Program-made: the position numbers and the translations under genes
Assembly: GCA_001799285.1 (NCBI GenBank)
Contig: MGTD01000007.1
Coordinates: 62,001-126,000, forward strand
Direction of reading: 5' to 3'
From: Deltaproteobacteria bacterium RIFOXYD12_FULL_56_24
GTDB lineage: Bacteria; Desulfobacterota; Desulfobulbia; Desulfobulbales; Desulfurivibrionaceae
DNA: 64,000 nucleotides
The notes under the pieces: model-generated
Told to the model about the DNA's origin: nothing
The model's database searches: none
What the model saw: only the letters and a program-made list of their open reading frames with translations
In this document: positions 9,554 to 17,808 of the stretch, one piece after another
Layout: each line of letters begins with the position of its first letter
Numbering within the stretch: the stretch's first letter is position 1

Positions 9554-9560
9554 TGGCTGT

Positions 9561-9589
9561 TGCCTTTTCTTGGGGGGTGCCGTACAATA
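9561..9589 (+). promoter_or_regulatory. Putative sigma70 promoter for the Sua5/YrdC gene
   Basis: TTGCCT, 17-base spacer, TACAAT, starting immediately right of the B5 target repeat. The coding start is ~120 bases downstream. Assigned from consensus match only. Confidence 0.4.
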
Positions 9590-9711
9590 TGGGGCAAGAA
9601 TCCCAATGCTCATAAGGGGTTAGCCGTTGAAATGAGCAAAATGGCATTAGGAACAGTAACCGCCCCCGGGCTTCGGCCTGCCAAACCCAATCCCGCCAAA
9701 AGGATCGCCGC

Positions 9712-10320
9712 GTGCTACTTGAGATCAATCCGAACAACCCACAGCCCCGCTTGATCCAACAGGCGGCGGATGCCATGCGCAAAGGGGCGGTGATCTGCTA
9801 TCCCACCGACACCGTCTACGGCATCGGCTGCGACATGTTCAACCAGAAGGCAATCAAGCGGATCCATCAAATAAAAAAGAGGCCGATACACCAGCCTTTC
9901 AGCTTCATGTGCTCAAGCCTCAAAAACGTCAGCACCTATTGCCATGTTGCCAACACAAGCTACAGGATCATGAAAAAAGATCTGCCCGGACCCTACACCT
10001 TTATCCTGCAGGCGACAAAGCTGGTGCCCAAAGTCATGCTCAGCCGGCAGAAAACCGTGGGGATCAGGGTGCCGGACAACGCCATCTGCCTGGCGCTGAT
10101 CGAAGCCCTTGGTAATCCGATGCTCAACACCAGCGCCATCCAGAACCCGGATGATCCGCCCATGAGCGAGGCCTTTGAAATCGAAGCGCAGTTCGGTCGC
10201 CTGGTGGACATCATCATTGACGGCGGCACGGTCTACCCGGAACCGTCATCCGTAGTCTCGCTCATCGGTGAGACCCCGGAAGTGCTGCGTCTGGGGAAGG
10301 GCAACACCCTTCATTTCTGA
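9712..10320 (+). CDS. Sua5/YciO/YrdC-family threonylcarbamoyl-AMP synthase-like protein
   Basis: 202 residues from a GTG start with AAGGA upstream. The fold makes threonylcarbamoyl-adenylate for tRNA t6A37. Family motifs are the KxR/SxN-type elements: YPTDTVYGIGCD near residue 30, IKKRPIHQPFSFMC, LPGPYTFILQAT, TVGIRVPDN and LNTSA. The length and the absence of a C-terminal Sua5 domain fit the short YciO/YrdC type. The family includes YciO proteins whose role is less certain, so the exact tRNA function is inferred. Confidence 0.88.
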   Translation: MLLEINPNNPQPRLIQQAADAMRKGAVICYPTDTVYGIGCDMFNQKAIKRIHQIKKRPIHQPFSFMCSSLKNVSTYCHVANTSYRIMKKDLPGPYTFILQATKLVPKVMLSRQKTVGIRVPDNAICLALIEALGNPMLNTSAIQNPDDPPMSEAFEIEAQFGRLVDIIIDGGTVYPEPSSVVSLIGETPEVLRLGKGNTLHF

Positions 10321-10353
10321 GCAGGGAGAACAATCACAAAGGCCTTACCCCGG

Positions 10354-10641
10354 CTACTTCCCGTTCTGGATCAGAGCGTCTTTCAACGATTTGCTCATGG
10401 TGAAATGCAAATTTTTGCGGGAGGTAATCTTCATGACCTTGCCGGTCCTGGGGTTTTTGGTTGTCCGCGCCTTGCGCTGACGCACAGAAAAGCTGCCAAA
10501 GCCACGGATTTCGACCCGCCGATTCTCGGCCAGGGCTTCAATTATAGTTTCCAGCATGATATCAACGGCCTGACTCACATCTTTTTTCAGATATGCGCCC
10601 ATTTCCTCGGCCACTGCATTTACCAAATCCCGTTTCAACAT
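10354..10641 (-). CDS. HU/IHF-family DNA-binding protein (IHF-beta-like)
   Basis: 95 residues, the usual size for this family of dimeric DNA-bending proteins. The start MLKRDLVNAVAEEMG and the beta-arm with RRVEIRGFGSFSVRQRKARTTKNPRTG, which carries the DNA-intercalating Pro, are typical. Position after rpsA and sppA on the same strand matches the rpsA-ihfB neighbourhood, which favours the IHF beta assignment over HU. It begins 14 bases after the sppA stop. Confidence 0.93.
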   Translation of the reverse strand: MLKRDLVNAVAEEMGAYLKKDVSQAVDIMLETIIEALAENRRVEIRGFGSFSVRQRKARTTKNPRTGKVMKITSRKNLHFTMSKSLKDALIQNGK

Positions 10642-10655
10642 CGTTTAATATACTC

Positions 10656-11576
10656 CTATCGCAAAGTCCCTGTCCATTCATAGGCCAGCATCGGACCGGA
10701 TAATCCTGTTTGCTGTAACAACGATTCACTTTTATTACCGGTAATCAGCCGCAGAAAGGAAAAATCTTTTTCCCGGGGATAGATAAGTTCCGGCATCTTT
10801 TCGCTCTTAATTCCGGCCAGGTCTGCAGCCAGCATGACCGCATCGCTGAAATTGCCCAACTGATCAACCAGGCCGTACTCCTTGGCCTGCTGTCCGGAAA
10901 AAATGCGGCCATCGGCAATCTTTCTTACCTCAGCCACGGGCAAAGACCGACTTTCGGCAACCGCCTGGACAAACTGACCCTGGACATTATCGATCATGCC
11001 CTGGAGCATCTGCCGCTCTTCGTCAGTCATGGGCCGTGATGAAGAACCGATATCCTTCATCCTGCCGCTCTTGACCACCTCGCTCTTGTAGCCGATCTTG
11101 CCAAATAACCCTTCAAGATTGACAAACTTGAGAATAACTCCCATACTGCCGGTCAGGGTGCCGGGGTTGGCAACAATCTTGCTGGCGCCCAGGGAAACAT
11201 ACAAGCCGCCCGAAGCCGCCACCGAACCCATGGAGACGACCACCGGCTTGAGCGCACTGGTCCGCCGGACCTCGTCATAAATCTCCTGGGAGGCGCCCAC
11301 CGCCCCGCCAGGGCTGTCAATTCTAAGAACAATCCCCTTTATTTTAGGCTCTTCCCGAAAAGCCACCAGATTCTCGATGGTCTCCTCGGCTTCGAGGATA
11401 ACGCCCTTGACCTCGATAACCCCGATTCCTTCCTTCGAAAAAAGCTCCGACTTGGAAGGACCGGTGAGGCTGGTAACAAAAAAGGTTATCCCGCCCCAGA
11501 AAAACAGCATGATAGCCCCCAGGACCAATAATCCCGTAAAGACCGGATGCTTGTGGCGGAATAACCCTTGTGACAT
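10656..11576 (-). CDS. sppA: Signal peptide peptidase SppA (36K type)
   Basis: 306 residues, the short single-domain form of the S49 membrane serine protease that degrades cleaved signal peptides. One N-terminal membrane segment (~15-35, GLLVLGAIMLFFWGGITFFV) is followed by the crotonase-like protease domain. The Ser of the Ser-Lys dyad is in SVAASGGLYV, and the Lys is in the VKSGRMKDIGSSSR segment. It lies between rpsA and the HU/IHF gene and is probably cotranscribed with both. Confidence 0.94.
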   Translation of the reverse strand: MSQGLFRHKHPVFTGLLVLGAIMLFFWGGITFFVTSLTGPSKSELFSKEGIGVIEVKGVILEAEETIENLVAFREEPKIKGIVLRIDSPGGAVGASQEIYDEVRRTSALKPVVVSMGSVAASGGLYVSLGASKIVANPGTLTGSMGVILKFVNLEGLFGKIGYKSEVVKSGRMKDIGSSSRPMTDEERQMLQGMIDNVQGQFVQAVAESRSLPVAEVRKIADGRIFSGQQAKEYGLVDQLGNFSDAVMLAADLAGIKSEKMPELIYPREKDFSFLRLITGNKSESLLQQTGLSGPMLAYEWTGTLR

Positions 11577-11676
11577 GACAAACCCGGAATGAAAATTTAG
11601 GAGCCATTACGAAACATCCTGACCACTCCGCAACAGCTCCATATTGTCCACCTTTAAAACAACGACTTCGGCTTGA

Positions 11677-13395
11677 TTACTCCTGGGCCTTGTTCTCCAT
11701 CTCTTCCTTCATGAGATCGCCAATGGTGGACGGGCCACTCTTGGCCTGCTTCTGCTTGTACTCCTCGTAGGAGCCCTGGCCGGAATCATCGGTCAGTGCC
11801 TTAATGGAGAGGCCGATCTTACGGTCCTTGGCGGAAACATTGATCACCTTGGCTTCCACGGTATCGCCGGCATTGTACAAGCCAACCGGAGTGGCAACCT
11901 TGTCCTTGCTGATCTCGGAAACATGAATCAACCCTTCGATGCCATCTTCCACTTCCACAAAGATACCGAACTCGGTGACATTGGTGATCTTGCCCTGCAC
12001 GGTGGTGCCCACCGCATATTTTTCGATGGCTGCCTGCCAGGGATCCGGCTCCAGCTGCTTGACGCCAAGAGAGAACCGCTCGTTCTCGCGGTCGATCTTG
12101 AGCACCACGGCCTGGATGGTTTCACCCTTGGCGTATTTCTCGGAAGGATGCTTGATCCGCTCGGTCCAGGAGAGGTCGGAAACATGGATCAACCCGTCGA
12201 TTCCTTCCTCGATGCCGATGAAGACGCCGAAGTCGGTGATGTTCTTGATCTTGCCCTCGATGATGGAGCCCACCGGATAATTCTCGCTGACCAGATCCCA
12301 AGGGTTGGGCTGCAACTGCTTCATGCCGAGAGAGATCCGCTTGGCGTCCACGTCGATGTTGAGGATAACCACCTCGGCCGCCTCGCCAACCCCGACAATC
12401 TTGGACGGATGCCGGGTCTTCTTGGACCAGGACATCTCGGAGACATGGATCAAACCTTCCACACCCTCTTCCAGTTCGGCGAACACCCCGTAGTCGGTGA
12501 TGGAAACCACCTTGCCCATGGCCTTGGCGCCGATGGGGTAGCGCTCCTGCACGGTGGACCAGGGATCTTCCTTGAGCTGCTTGACGCCGAGGGAAACCTT
12601 GTCGTTCTCGCGATCGTACTTGAGGATCTTGACCTGCACATCCTCGCCCACCTTGAACAGCTTGGAGGGATGGGAAACCCGGCCCCAGGAGAGATCGGTG
12701 ATGTGGCAAAGACCGTCCATGCCGCCCAGGTCGATGAATACCCCGTAATCGGTGATATTAGTAATGGTGCCGGTGACCACCTGGCCTTCCACCAGGTTGG
12801 ACTGCATATCTTCCCGCAGCTTCTTGCGCTCGTCCTCGAGGATGGCGCGGCGGGAGATCACCACATTGTTGCGCTTGCGGTTATATTTGAGAACCTTGAA
12901 CTCAAAGGTCTGGCCGATGAGGCTGTCCAGATCCTTGACCGGTCTAAGGTCGATCTGCGAGTAGGGCAGGAAGGCCGGCACGCCGATATCGACGGAAAGG
13001 CCGCCCTTGACCCGGTTGTCGATCCGACCCGAGATGGTGCCGTCCTCTTCCTGGATCTTGGCTATGTCTTCCCAAACCTTGATGCCGATGGCCTTTTCGC
13101 GCGAAAGCTTGAGACCGCCGTCGATCTCCCGTTTCTCCACGAAGACGTCAAAGACGTCGCCAACCTTGACCTCGATCTCGCCATTCTCATTTTTGAATTC
13201 GGAACAGTGAATCTCACTTTCCGACTTGTCGCCGATGTCCACCACGACAAAGTCGTTGACCAGGGCGATAACGGTGCCGAGCACGACTTCACCCACCTCC
13301 GCTACCTTCTGGCTTGCCTCAAAAAGCTGAGCAAAGCTCATTTCCCCTGCATTTACATCTAAATCCGTTGTGGTTGCTGTTGTGCTTGTTGCCAT
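11677..13395 (-). CDS. rpsA: 30S ribosomal protein S1
   Basis: 572 residues from ATG 13395 (MATSTTATTTDLDV), which has a strong AAAGGAGG site; the ORF-track extension to 13542 has no support. S1 unwinds and binds mRNA at the 30S platform. Six S1/OB-fold repeats follow one another, the last four nearly identical in pattern (GKVxxITDYGVFxELEEGVEGLIHVSExSW). The short low-complexity N-terminus is not part of the fold. Confidence 0.97.
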   Translation of the reverse strand: MATSTTATTTDLDVNAGEMSFAQLFEASQKVAEVGEVVLGTVIALVNDFVVVDIGDKSESEIHCSEFKNENGEIEVKVGDVFDVFVEKREIDGGLKLSREKAIGIKVWEDIAKIQEEDGTISGRIDNRVKGGLSVDIGVPAFLPYSQIDLRPVKDLDSLIGQTFEFKVLKYNRKRNNVVISRRAILEDERKKLREDMQSNLVEGQVVTGTITNITDYGVFIDLGGMDGLCHITDLSWGRVSHPSKLFKVGEDVQVKILKYDRENDKVSLGVKQLKEDPWSTVQERYPIGAKAMGKVVSITDYGVFAELEEGVEGLIHVSEMSWSKKTRHPSKIVGVGEAAEVVILNIDVDAKRISLGMKQLQPNPWDLVSENYPVGSIIEGKIKNITDFGVFIGIEEGIDGLIHVSDLSWTERIKHPSEKYAKGETIQAVVLKIDRENERFSLGVKQLEPDPWQAAIEKYAVGTTVQGKITNVTEFGIFVEVEDGIEGLIHVSEISKDKVATPVGLYNAGDTVEAKVINVSAKDRKIGLSIKALTDDSGQGSYEEYKQKQAKSGPSTIGDLMKEEMENKAQE

Positions 13396-13665
13396 GGAAA
13401 CAATCCTCCTTTGATAGATCGAGCTTATATACCAGAGAATATGGGCAAATACAAACTTTTTATCTGCTTCGGACGAATCAGGAATGCGAGGAAAAACGAG
13501 GGGGGTCCCTGTCGCGAAACGCATCATAACTATCAGAAACAACAGAGCAAATAAAGAAGGGAATAAGGCTGCGGCTGGGTATGGAGAGAGAATATTATCG
13601 GTTGACAGTATTTTTTTGGTTTTTCAAAGGCCCGTGCGGGAGGGTAATTCTTCAAACCAGGCAAG
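13396..13665. other. rpsA upstream region
   Basis: About 270 bases upstream of rpsA without a credible gene. Weak promoter-like sequences on the minus strand (for example TTGCTC-16-TATGAT near 13527-13554) could drive rpsA, but none is convincing. The right part runs into mosaic element B6. Confidence 0.35.
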
Positions 13666-13812
13666 GGTAAGCGGTCACAGGGTGCCGCAACCTGCGGCAC
13701 CCTGTGACCGCTTATAGCTGAGCTTGGCAGCTCGTAACTTATGCCGGCACTGCTGGATAGTTACGGTTTGGGTTGTTTTTGTTCGTTTCCGGCCTTGAGC
13801 TGGATAGTTACC
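13666..13812. repeat. Mosaic repeat B6 with a perfect 22-bp-arm palindrome
   Basis: Begins GGTAAGCGGTCACAGGG. Bases 13668-13689 and 13693-13714 form a perfect inverted repeat (22-base arms, loop ACC) made from the two ends of a type A hairpin. The right part is a type B end (ACTGCTGGATAGTTACGGTTTGGG...GAGCTGGATAGTTACC). No target duplication is seen. It supplies the last ~18 codons and stop of the Nudix gene. Confidence 0.75.
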
Positions 13813-14306
13813 GATGAGTTTTCATTCTCGACGTGAGTCCGTTCAGCGGCAAAATAGTCACTGAGAATCCCGGCATGGTCAAAGGCCAGCACCGGCAGCG
13901 ATTCTTCGGTAAATATCGCGACCTCACCCGCATCATCGCCGGCCACTGGCGTTCCTTCCGCTGTGGCAAGAAAAACCGTGCTTATCGTATGCTGCCGGGG
14001 GTCGCGATCCGGTGCGGAATAGGTGTGAAACTGCCGACCAAGCCTGATCGAAAGCCCGGTTTCCTCGCACGCTTCCCGCACCGCCGCCTGCTCCAGCGAC
14101 TCCCCATAATCCACAAAGCCACCGGGCAGAGCCCAGGCAAGCGGCGGATTTTTCCGCTTCACCAGGACAACACCGGAGCCAAGGGTAATAATGATATCCA
14201 CCGTCGGCGCCGGATTTCTATGGGCAGGAATCGCCTGAACGCAGGCAGGGCATTGTACGCGGTCACAGGGCACTCCCCCGGAATCGGTTACGGGGCATTG
14301 CTTCAC
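13761..14306 (-). CDS. Nudix hydrolase with repeat-derived insert and tail
   Basis: 181 residues. GTG start at 14306 overlaps the upstream HAD stop (GTGA) and has GGGGAGGA upstream, supporting translational coupling. The Nudix box is complete ([26 protein letters not shown]), so it should hydrolyse a nucleoside diphosphate derivative; the [12 protein letters not shown] lead-in is typical of ADP-ribose/NADH-type relatives. The N-terminus reads MKQCP, then 15 residues from a 38-bp element remnant plus target repeat, then [15 protein letters not shown]. Removing the insert gives [17 protein letters not shown], like family members with a CxxC ribbon. The last 18 residues ([17 protein letters not shown]) and stop come from repeat B6. 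Confidence 0.85.
   Translation of the reverse strand: MKQCPVTDSGGVPCDRVQCPACVQAIPAHRNPAPTVDIIITLGSGVVLVKRKNPPLAWALPGGFVDYGESLEQAAVREACEETGLSIRLGRQFHTYSAPDRDPRQHTISTVFLATAEGTPVAGDDAGEVAIFTEESLPVLAFDHAGILSDYFAAERTHVENENSSVTIQLKAGNEQKQPKP
14254..14291 (-). mobile_element. Type A 38-bp internally deleted remnant, copy A3
   Basis: Contains the left end (GTACGCGGTCACAGGGCAC) and right end (CCCCGGAATCGGTTAC) of a type A element with ~117 bp missing between them. Flanks are AGGGCAT (14247-14253) and GGGGCAT (14292-14298); the longer match GGGCATTG recurs exactly 45 bp apart. 117 bp is 39 codons, so frame is kept. Same orientation and frame relative to the host gene as copy A2. Confidence 0.85.
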
Positions 14307-14899
14307 CAGGCGTCCTCCCCGAGCGGCGGCCCATCACACAGGGCGTGAATAGAGCGCCAGCTCTCCACCTCGGGCAGATCATGCTTGCCCTGGTTCCAGG
14401 GCTGGCGGTAGACAATGGGCTGGATGCCCTCCTCCCGGGCGAGCTGCAGGCAGGTCTGGACCCGGTCATCCACAAAAAAGGCCAGCCCCATTCCCTTGAT
14501 AAAGTCGGCCTTGTTGTCGTGTTCGCCGGTGGCCACCAGCCGCACCCGGCCATAGACCTGCGGACCCAGTTCGTTTTTCAGCCAACGGGCGATGGGCTTT
14601 TTTTGCGGGCGGGCTGTAATGAAGGTGAGGGGGCCATGCTCGGCAAAGCCGGTCAACACCTGACGGGCGTGACTCATAAGCCGCAGGCCGCAGGCCATGG
14701 GCTCTTCCAGCAGCCGGCCAAAAATTTCCGCCACCATGACCGGGTCAAGGTCCAGACAATCCTCCACCTGAAACTCGGTGATCTCCTCCGGACGCAACCT
14801 GGCCCCGTATCCGGTCCAGGCCAGGCGGATAAAGGCCTCCATGGTATCGGCGACCACGCCGTCTATGTCAAAGCCGATGCGGCTTGGGTGAATAGGCAT
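14303..14899 (-). CDS. HAD-superfamily 5'-nucleotidase-like phosphatase
   Basis: 198 residues from ATG 14899 ([16 protein letters not shown]), with AGGGA upstream; the ORF-track N-terminus is hydrophobic read-through. HAD motif [10 protein letters not shown], motif II FITARPQ and motif III/IV FFVDDR are present, with a helical cap between ~15 and 95. Size and motifs resemble the NT5C/YqfW-type 5'(3')-deoxyribonucleotidase-like group, but the substrate cannot be told. It is coupled to the downstream Nudix gene by a 4-base overlap, which suggests a linked nucleotide-cleanup role. Confidence 0.82.
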   Translation of the reverse strand: MPIHPSRIGFDIDGVVADTMEAFIRLAWTGYGARLRPEEITEFQVEDCLDLDPVMVAEIFGRLLEEPMACGLRLMSHARQVLTGFAEHGPLTFITARPQKKPIARWLKNELGPQVYGRVRLVATGEHDNKADFIKGMGLAFFVDDRVQTCLQLAREEGIQPIVYRQPWNQGKHDLPEVESWRSIHALCDGPPLGEDAW

Positions 14900-15387
14900 A
14901 GTGCAGCATTCCCTGATCAGTATATATATGTTGCAAAAAAGAATAAAAATCGGGTACATCTTCCCGCCACAGCGCAGCTATTTTAAAATAGTTTAACCCA
15001 GAACCCGGCAAAAAAGACCAAAAATCTTCTCCCCCCAAGCGGAAACCCGCCTTCTGGCCTGGCAGGTTTGTGGACTTTTTGCATGTGCATCACGGGACAA
15101 GTGACTCTTCCTTGTTTTACGAGCCAGTCAGTTTTCTTGACAAAAAAAACTAAAAAAAGCATAGTTGCTAATTCGTCCTTAGCAGTTGTTCGAACATACC
15201 CGTAATATTGAAAAGATCGTGACGGTTTAGGGATCGTAACGAAATGGTTACAGTCAGGGTTGTTTTGTAACGACCCATAAGCCCATCGTGCAAAAATAAC
15301 TGTAATATTGAAATTGCCGTGACCGGCATAAAGGGCTGTAACGAAACAAGTTGCAGCCCATGAATTTAAACGGAGCACCAGACTTTC
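14900..15387. repeat. 488-base intergenic region with ~100-bp-period direct repeat
   Basis: GTAATATTGAAA...CGTGAC...TGTAACGAAA occurs twice, starting at 15202 and 15302, so the spacing is 100 bases, equal to the length of family C elements. The unit boundaries and any target duplication are unclear. TTTTACGAGCCAGTCAG near 15117 resembles the right end of family C. The ORF at 14983-15378 (-) crosses the repeat and looks spurious. No promoter is assigned for the following gene. Confidence 0.5.
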
Positions 15388-16365
15388 ATGAAGCTACCCC
15401 CCCTTACCATCGGCAAGTTCACCGCCCCGGTTCCCCTTGTTCAAGGAGGCATGTCCATCCGCGTCTCCACTTCGGCCCTGGCCATTCCCGTGGCTGAGTG
15501 CGGCGGCATCGGCACCATCGGCGGCTCGGCCATTCCCCTGGAAGAGCTCCAGGCCGATATCCGCAAGGCCAAGGCGGCAACCAGAGGAATCATTGCGGTG
15601 AACATCATGTTCGCCATGAAGAATTTCTACAGTCTGGTCCAGGGTTCCATCGAAGCCGGAGTGGACATGATCGTCACCGGCGCCGGTTTTTCCCGGGATA
15701 TCTTCAAGATCGGCAAGGAGACCAACACCCCAATCGTCTCCATCGTTTCCTCGCCCTCCTTTGCCATGCTCGCCGAGAAACTGGGTGCTTCGGCCATCGT
15801 AGTCGAGGCCAAGGAGGCGGGCGGCCATCTGGGCACCAACGTGGCACTGCGCGAGCTTTTTCCCGAGATCCGCAAGGTGGTCAAGAAGGTGCCCCTGATC
15901 GCGGCCGGCGGCATCACCAACGGCTATGAAATGGCGGAGATGATGGACAAGCACGGGGCGGACGGCATCCAGATCGCTACCCGTTTTGTCCTCACCAAGG
16001 AATGTTCGGTTGCGGAAAGCTTCAAGCAGGCCATGCTCCAGGCCTGCCAGGAAGACATCTCTCTGATCAAGTCCCCGGTGGGGTTGCCGGGCCGGGCCAT
16101 CAAGACCCCTTTTGTCAAGCAGCTGCTGAACAATGCCGACCTCAAGGCCAAGGAATGCAAATACAAATGCCTGAAAAAATGCGACCATGTTTACTGCATC
16201 AGCGACCGGCTCACCGCTGCCTGCGAGGGCAACATGGAGGATGGCCTGGTCTTTTCCGGGGAAAATGTCTTTAAAATCAAGGAAATCCTCACTGTTCGCG
16301 AGGTTTTCGACCAGTTTATTTCCCAAGCCGAATCCATGTACAAAGAACCTACGGCGACATATTAA
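15388..16365 (+). CDS. Nitronate monooxygenase / FabK-like flavoprotein
   Basis: 325 residues. Start ATG 15388 with GGAG upstream. FMN-dependent TIM-barrel of the 2-nitropropane dioxygenase group: PLVQGGMSIRVST, GCGGIGTIGG-like loop (CGGIGTIGGS), VTGAGFSRD, VEAKEAGGHLG with the usual GGH, and AAGGI plus GADGIQIATRF for phosphate binding. The C-terminal CKYKCLKKCDHVYC cluster is unusual for nitronate monooxygenases and might bind metal. The family also includes enoyl-ACP reductase FabK, so the reaction is not certain. It is followed 17 bases later by pcnB. Confidence 0.88.
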   Translation: MKLPPLTIGKFTAPVPLVQGGMSIRVSTSALAIPVAECGGIGTIGGSAIPLEELQADIRKAKAATRGIIAVNIMFAMKNFYSLVQGSIEAGVDMIVTGAGFSRDIFKIGKETNTPIVSIVSSPSFAMLAEKLGASAIVVEAKEAGGHLGTNVALRELFPEIRKVVKKVPLIAAGGITNGYEMAEMMDKHGADGIQIATRFVLTKECSVAESFKQAMLQACQEDISLIKSPVGLPGRAIKTPFVKQLLNNADLKAKECKYKCLKKCDHVYCISDRLTAACEGNMEDGLVFSGENVFKIKEILTVREVFDQFISQAESMYKEPTATY

Positions 16366-16382
16366 GCAGGAGCCCCCACCCT

Positions 16383-17744
16383 TTGCCCTCCCGCCCGGAA
16401 AACCTCATGGACCCATCCGCTGACCTGCCGGAGCCCCTCATCATTCCGCGGGCCGAACATCCCATCTCCCGCAAGGATATCGACCGCGAGGCCCTGAAGG
16501 TGATGCACCGGCTCCGCGATGCGGGCTTTTCCGCCTACCTGGTGGGCGGCGCGGTCCGCGATCTCTACCTAGGTAAAACCCCTAAGGATTTCGACATCAG
16601 CACCAATGCCAGACCCGGACAGTTGCGTACCCTTTTTCGCAACAGCCGGATCATCGGGCGCCGCTTTCGGCTGGTGCAGGTCTTTTTCTTCGGCGGCAAG
16701 ATAGTCGAGGTCTCCACCCTGCGCTGCCGCAGCGAGTTTGAAGAAGGCGACCGAGAAGAGGACGAGGTGCTGGCCCACAACAACACCTTCGGCTCCGAAG
16801 CGGAGGACGCCTTCCGGCGGGATCTCACCATCAACGCCCTGTTCTATGAAATAGAAAACTTTACCATCATTGACTACGCTGGCGGGGTGGCCGACCTCAA
16901 CAACCGGATCGTCCGCATGGTCGGGGAAGCGGATCGGAGGATCGTTCGGGATCCCGTTCGGATGATGCGGGCCATTCGCCATGCGGCCAGAAGCGGGTTC
17001 ACCATTGAAGCGCGCACCTGGCAGGCCATTATCGCCAACCTGGACACCCTGCGCCTCTGCCCTGATTCCCGGGTCAGGGACGAATTCTTCAAAGACCTGC
17101 ACAGTGGCGCCTGCGCCCCCTGGTGTCGGCTGGCCGTGACCAGCGGTTTGTTCTTTATCCTGCTGCCCTGCTATGATGGGATCGTCAGCCGGGGGCCGGA
17201 TGAACCCTCGGAGCAAAGCCGCCTTCTCTTCGCTCTCTGCCAGGTGATTGACCGTTTGCATGCCGACGGCACCCCCCTGCCGGAGCATCTTCTGCTCGCG
17301 GTTCTGCTGCTGCCCTGGGCCCAGGCGCGCTTCAATTTTGCGACTCTGCCGGCCGAAGGCCGGGAGGGCTTTGCCCGCACCCTGCGCACGGAGGTTGATT
17401 CCCATCTGGAGCATCTCAATGTAAAACGGGCCTCCAAGGAAGAGATCACCTTGCTGCTGGCAAATTTCCCGGTCTTTGCCCGACACGGCGCCGAACAGAG
17501 CTGGCCGGCCTGGCTGAAACGCAAAAGTTATTTTTCCGATGGTCTGCTGTTTCTTCAGCTTTATCAGGAAGCCCTTGGCGGCGCGCCTGCCAACCACCTG
17601 GCGGGGCAGCCGGATCCCTTGCCTTCCTCACCTTACGTCCCCAAGAGCCCCAGGCCCAGAACCGGGAAATCCCGGCCAGCAAGGCCGGAAAGCCGCACCC
17701 CGGCGTTTTCCGGCAAGAAGGGCGGCATCTTCGGCCTCAAATAG
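16383..17744 (+). CDS. pcnB: Poly(A) polymerase I / CCA-adding family
   Basis: 453 residues from a TTG at 16383 that has AGGAG 10 bases upstream; ATG 16407 (MDPSADLPEP) is the alternative. The nucleotidyltransferase core shows YLVGGAVRDLYLG, the catalytic KDFDIST and RRFRLVQVFF, then RRDLTINALFYE and the RNA/neck motif RIVRDPVRMMRAIRHAARSGF. Length and the FFGGKIVEVSTLR pattern fit PcnB rather than a CCA enzyme. PcnB adds 3' tails that promote RNA decay. The C-terminus is basic and Pro-rich (SPRPRTGKSRPARPESRT), as in other PcnB proteins. Confidence 0.93.
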   Translation: MPSRPENLMDPSADLPEPLIIPRAEHPISRKDIDREALKVMHRLRDAGFSAYLVGGAVRDLYLGKTPKDFDISTNARPGQLRTLFRNSRIIGRRFRLVQVFFFGGKIVEVSTLRCRSEFEEGDREEDEVLAHNNTFGSEAEDAFRRDLTINALFYEIENFTIIDYAGGVADLNNRIVRMVGEADRRIVRDPVRMMRAIRHAARSGFTIEARTWQAIIANLDTLRLCPDSRVRDEFFKDLHSGACAPWCRLAVTSGLFFILLPCYDGIVSRGPDEPSEQSRLLFALCQVIDRLHADGTPLPEHLLLAVLLLPWAQARFNFATLPAEGREGFARTLRTEVDSHLEHLNVKRASKEEITLLLANFPVFARHGAEQSWPAWLKRKSYFSDGLLFLQLYQEALGGAPANHLAGQPDPLPSSPYVPKSPRPRTGKSRPARPESRTPAFSGKKGGIFGLK

Positions 17745-17808
17745 GGCAGGGTATCTGCTGCCGCTGTTTAGTTTTTTTTAGCCGTTCTTTTTCCCAAGGC
17801 TACTACTT

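Noticed and set aside
11923-13362. 479-codon plus-strand ORF opposite rpsA, and similar long antisense ORFs opposite guaB, gatA, ilvC and acnB
   Set aside because: They are frame shadows of GC-rich conserved genes with no start signals or family motifs.
14983-15378. 131-codon minus-strand ORF (MLRLNSWAATCF...)
   Set aside because: It runs across a direct repeat, lacks a ribosome site and shows no family pattern; likely a chance open frame.
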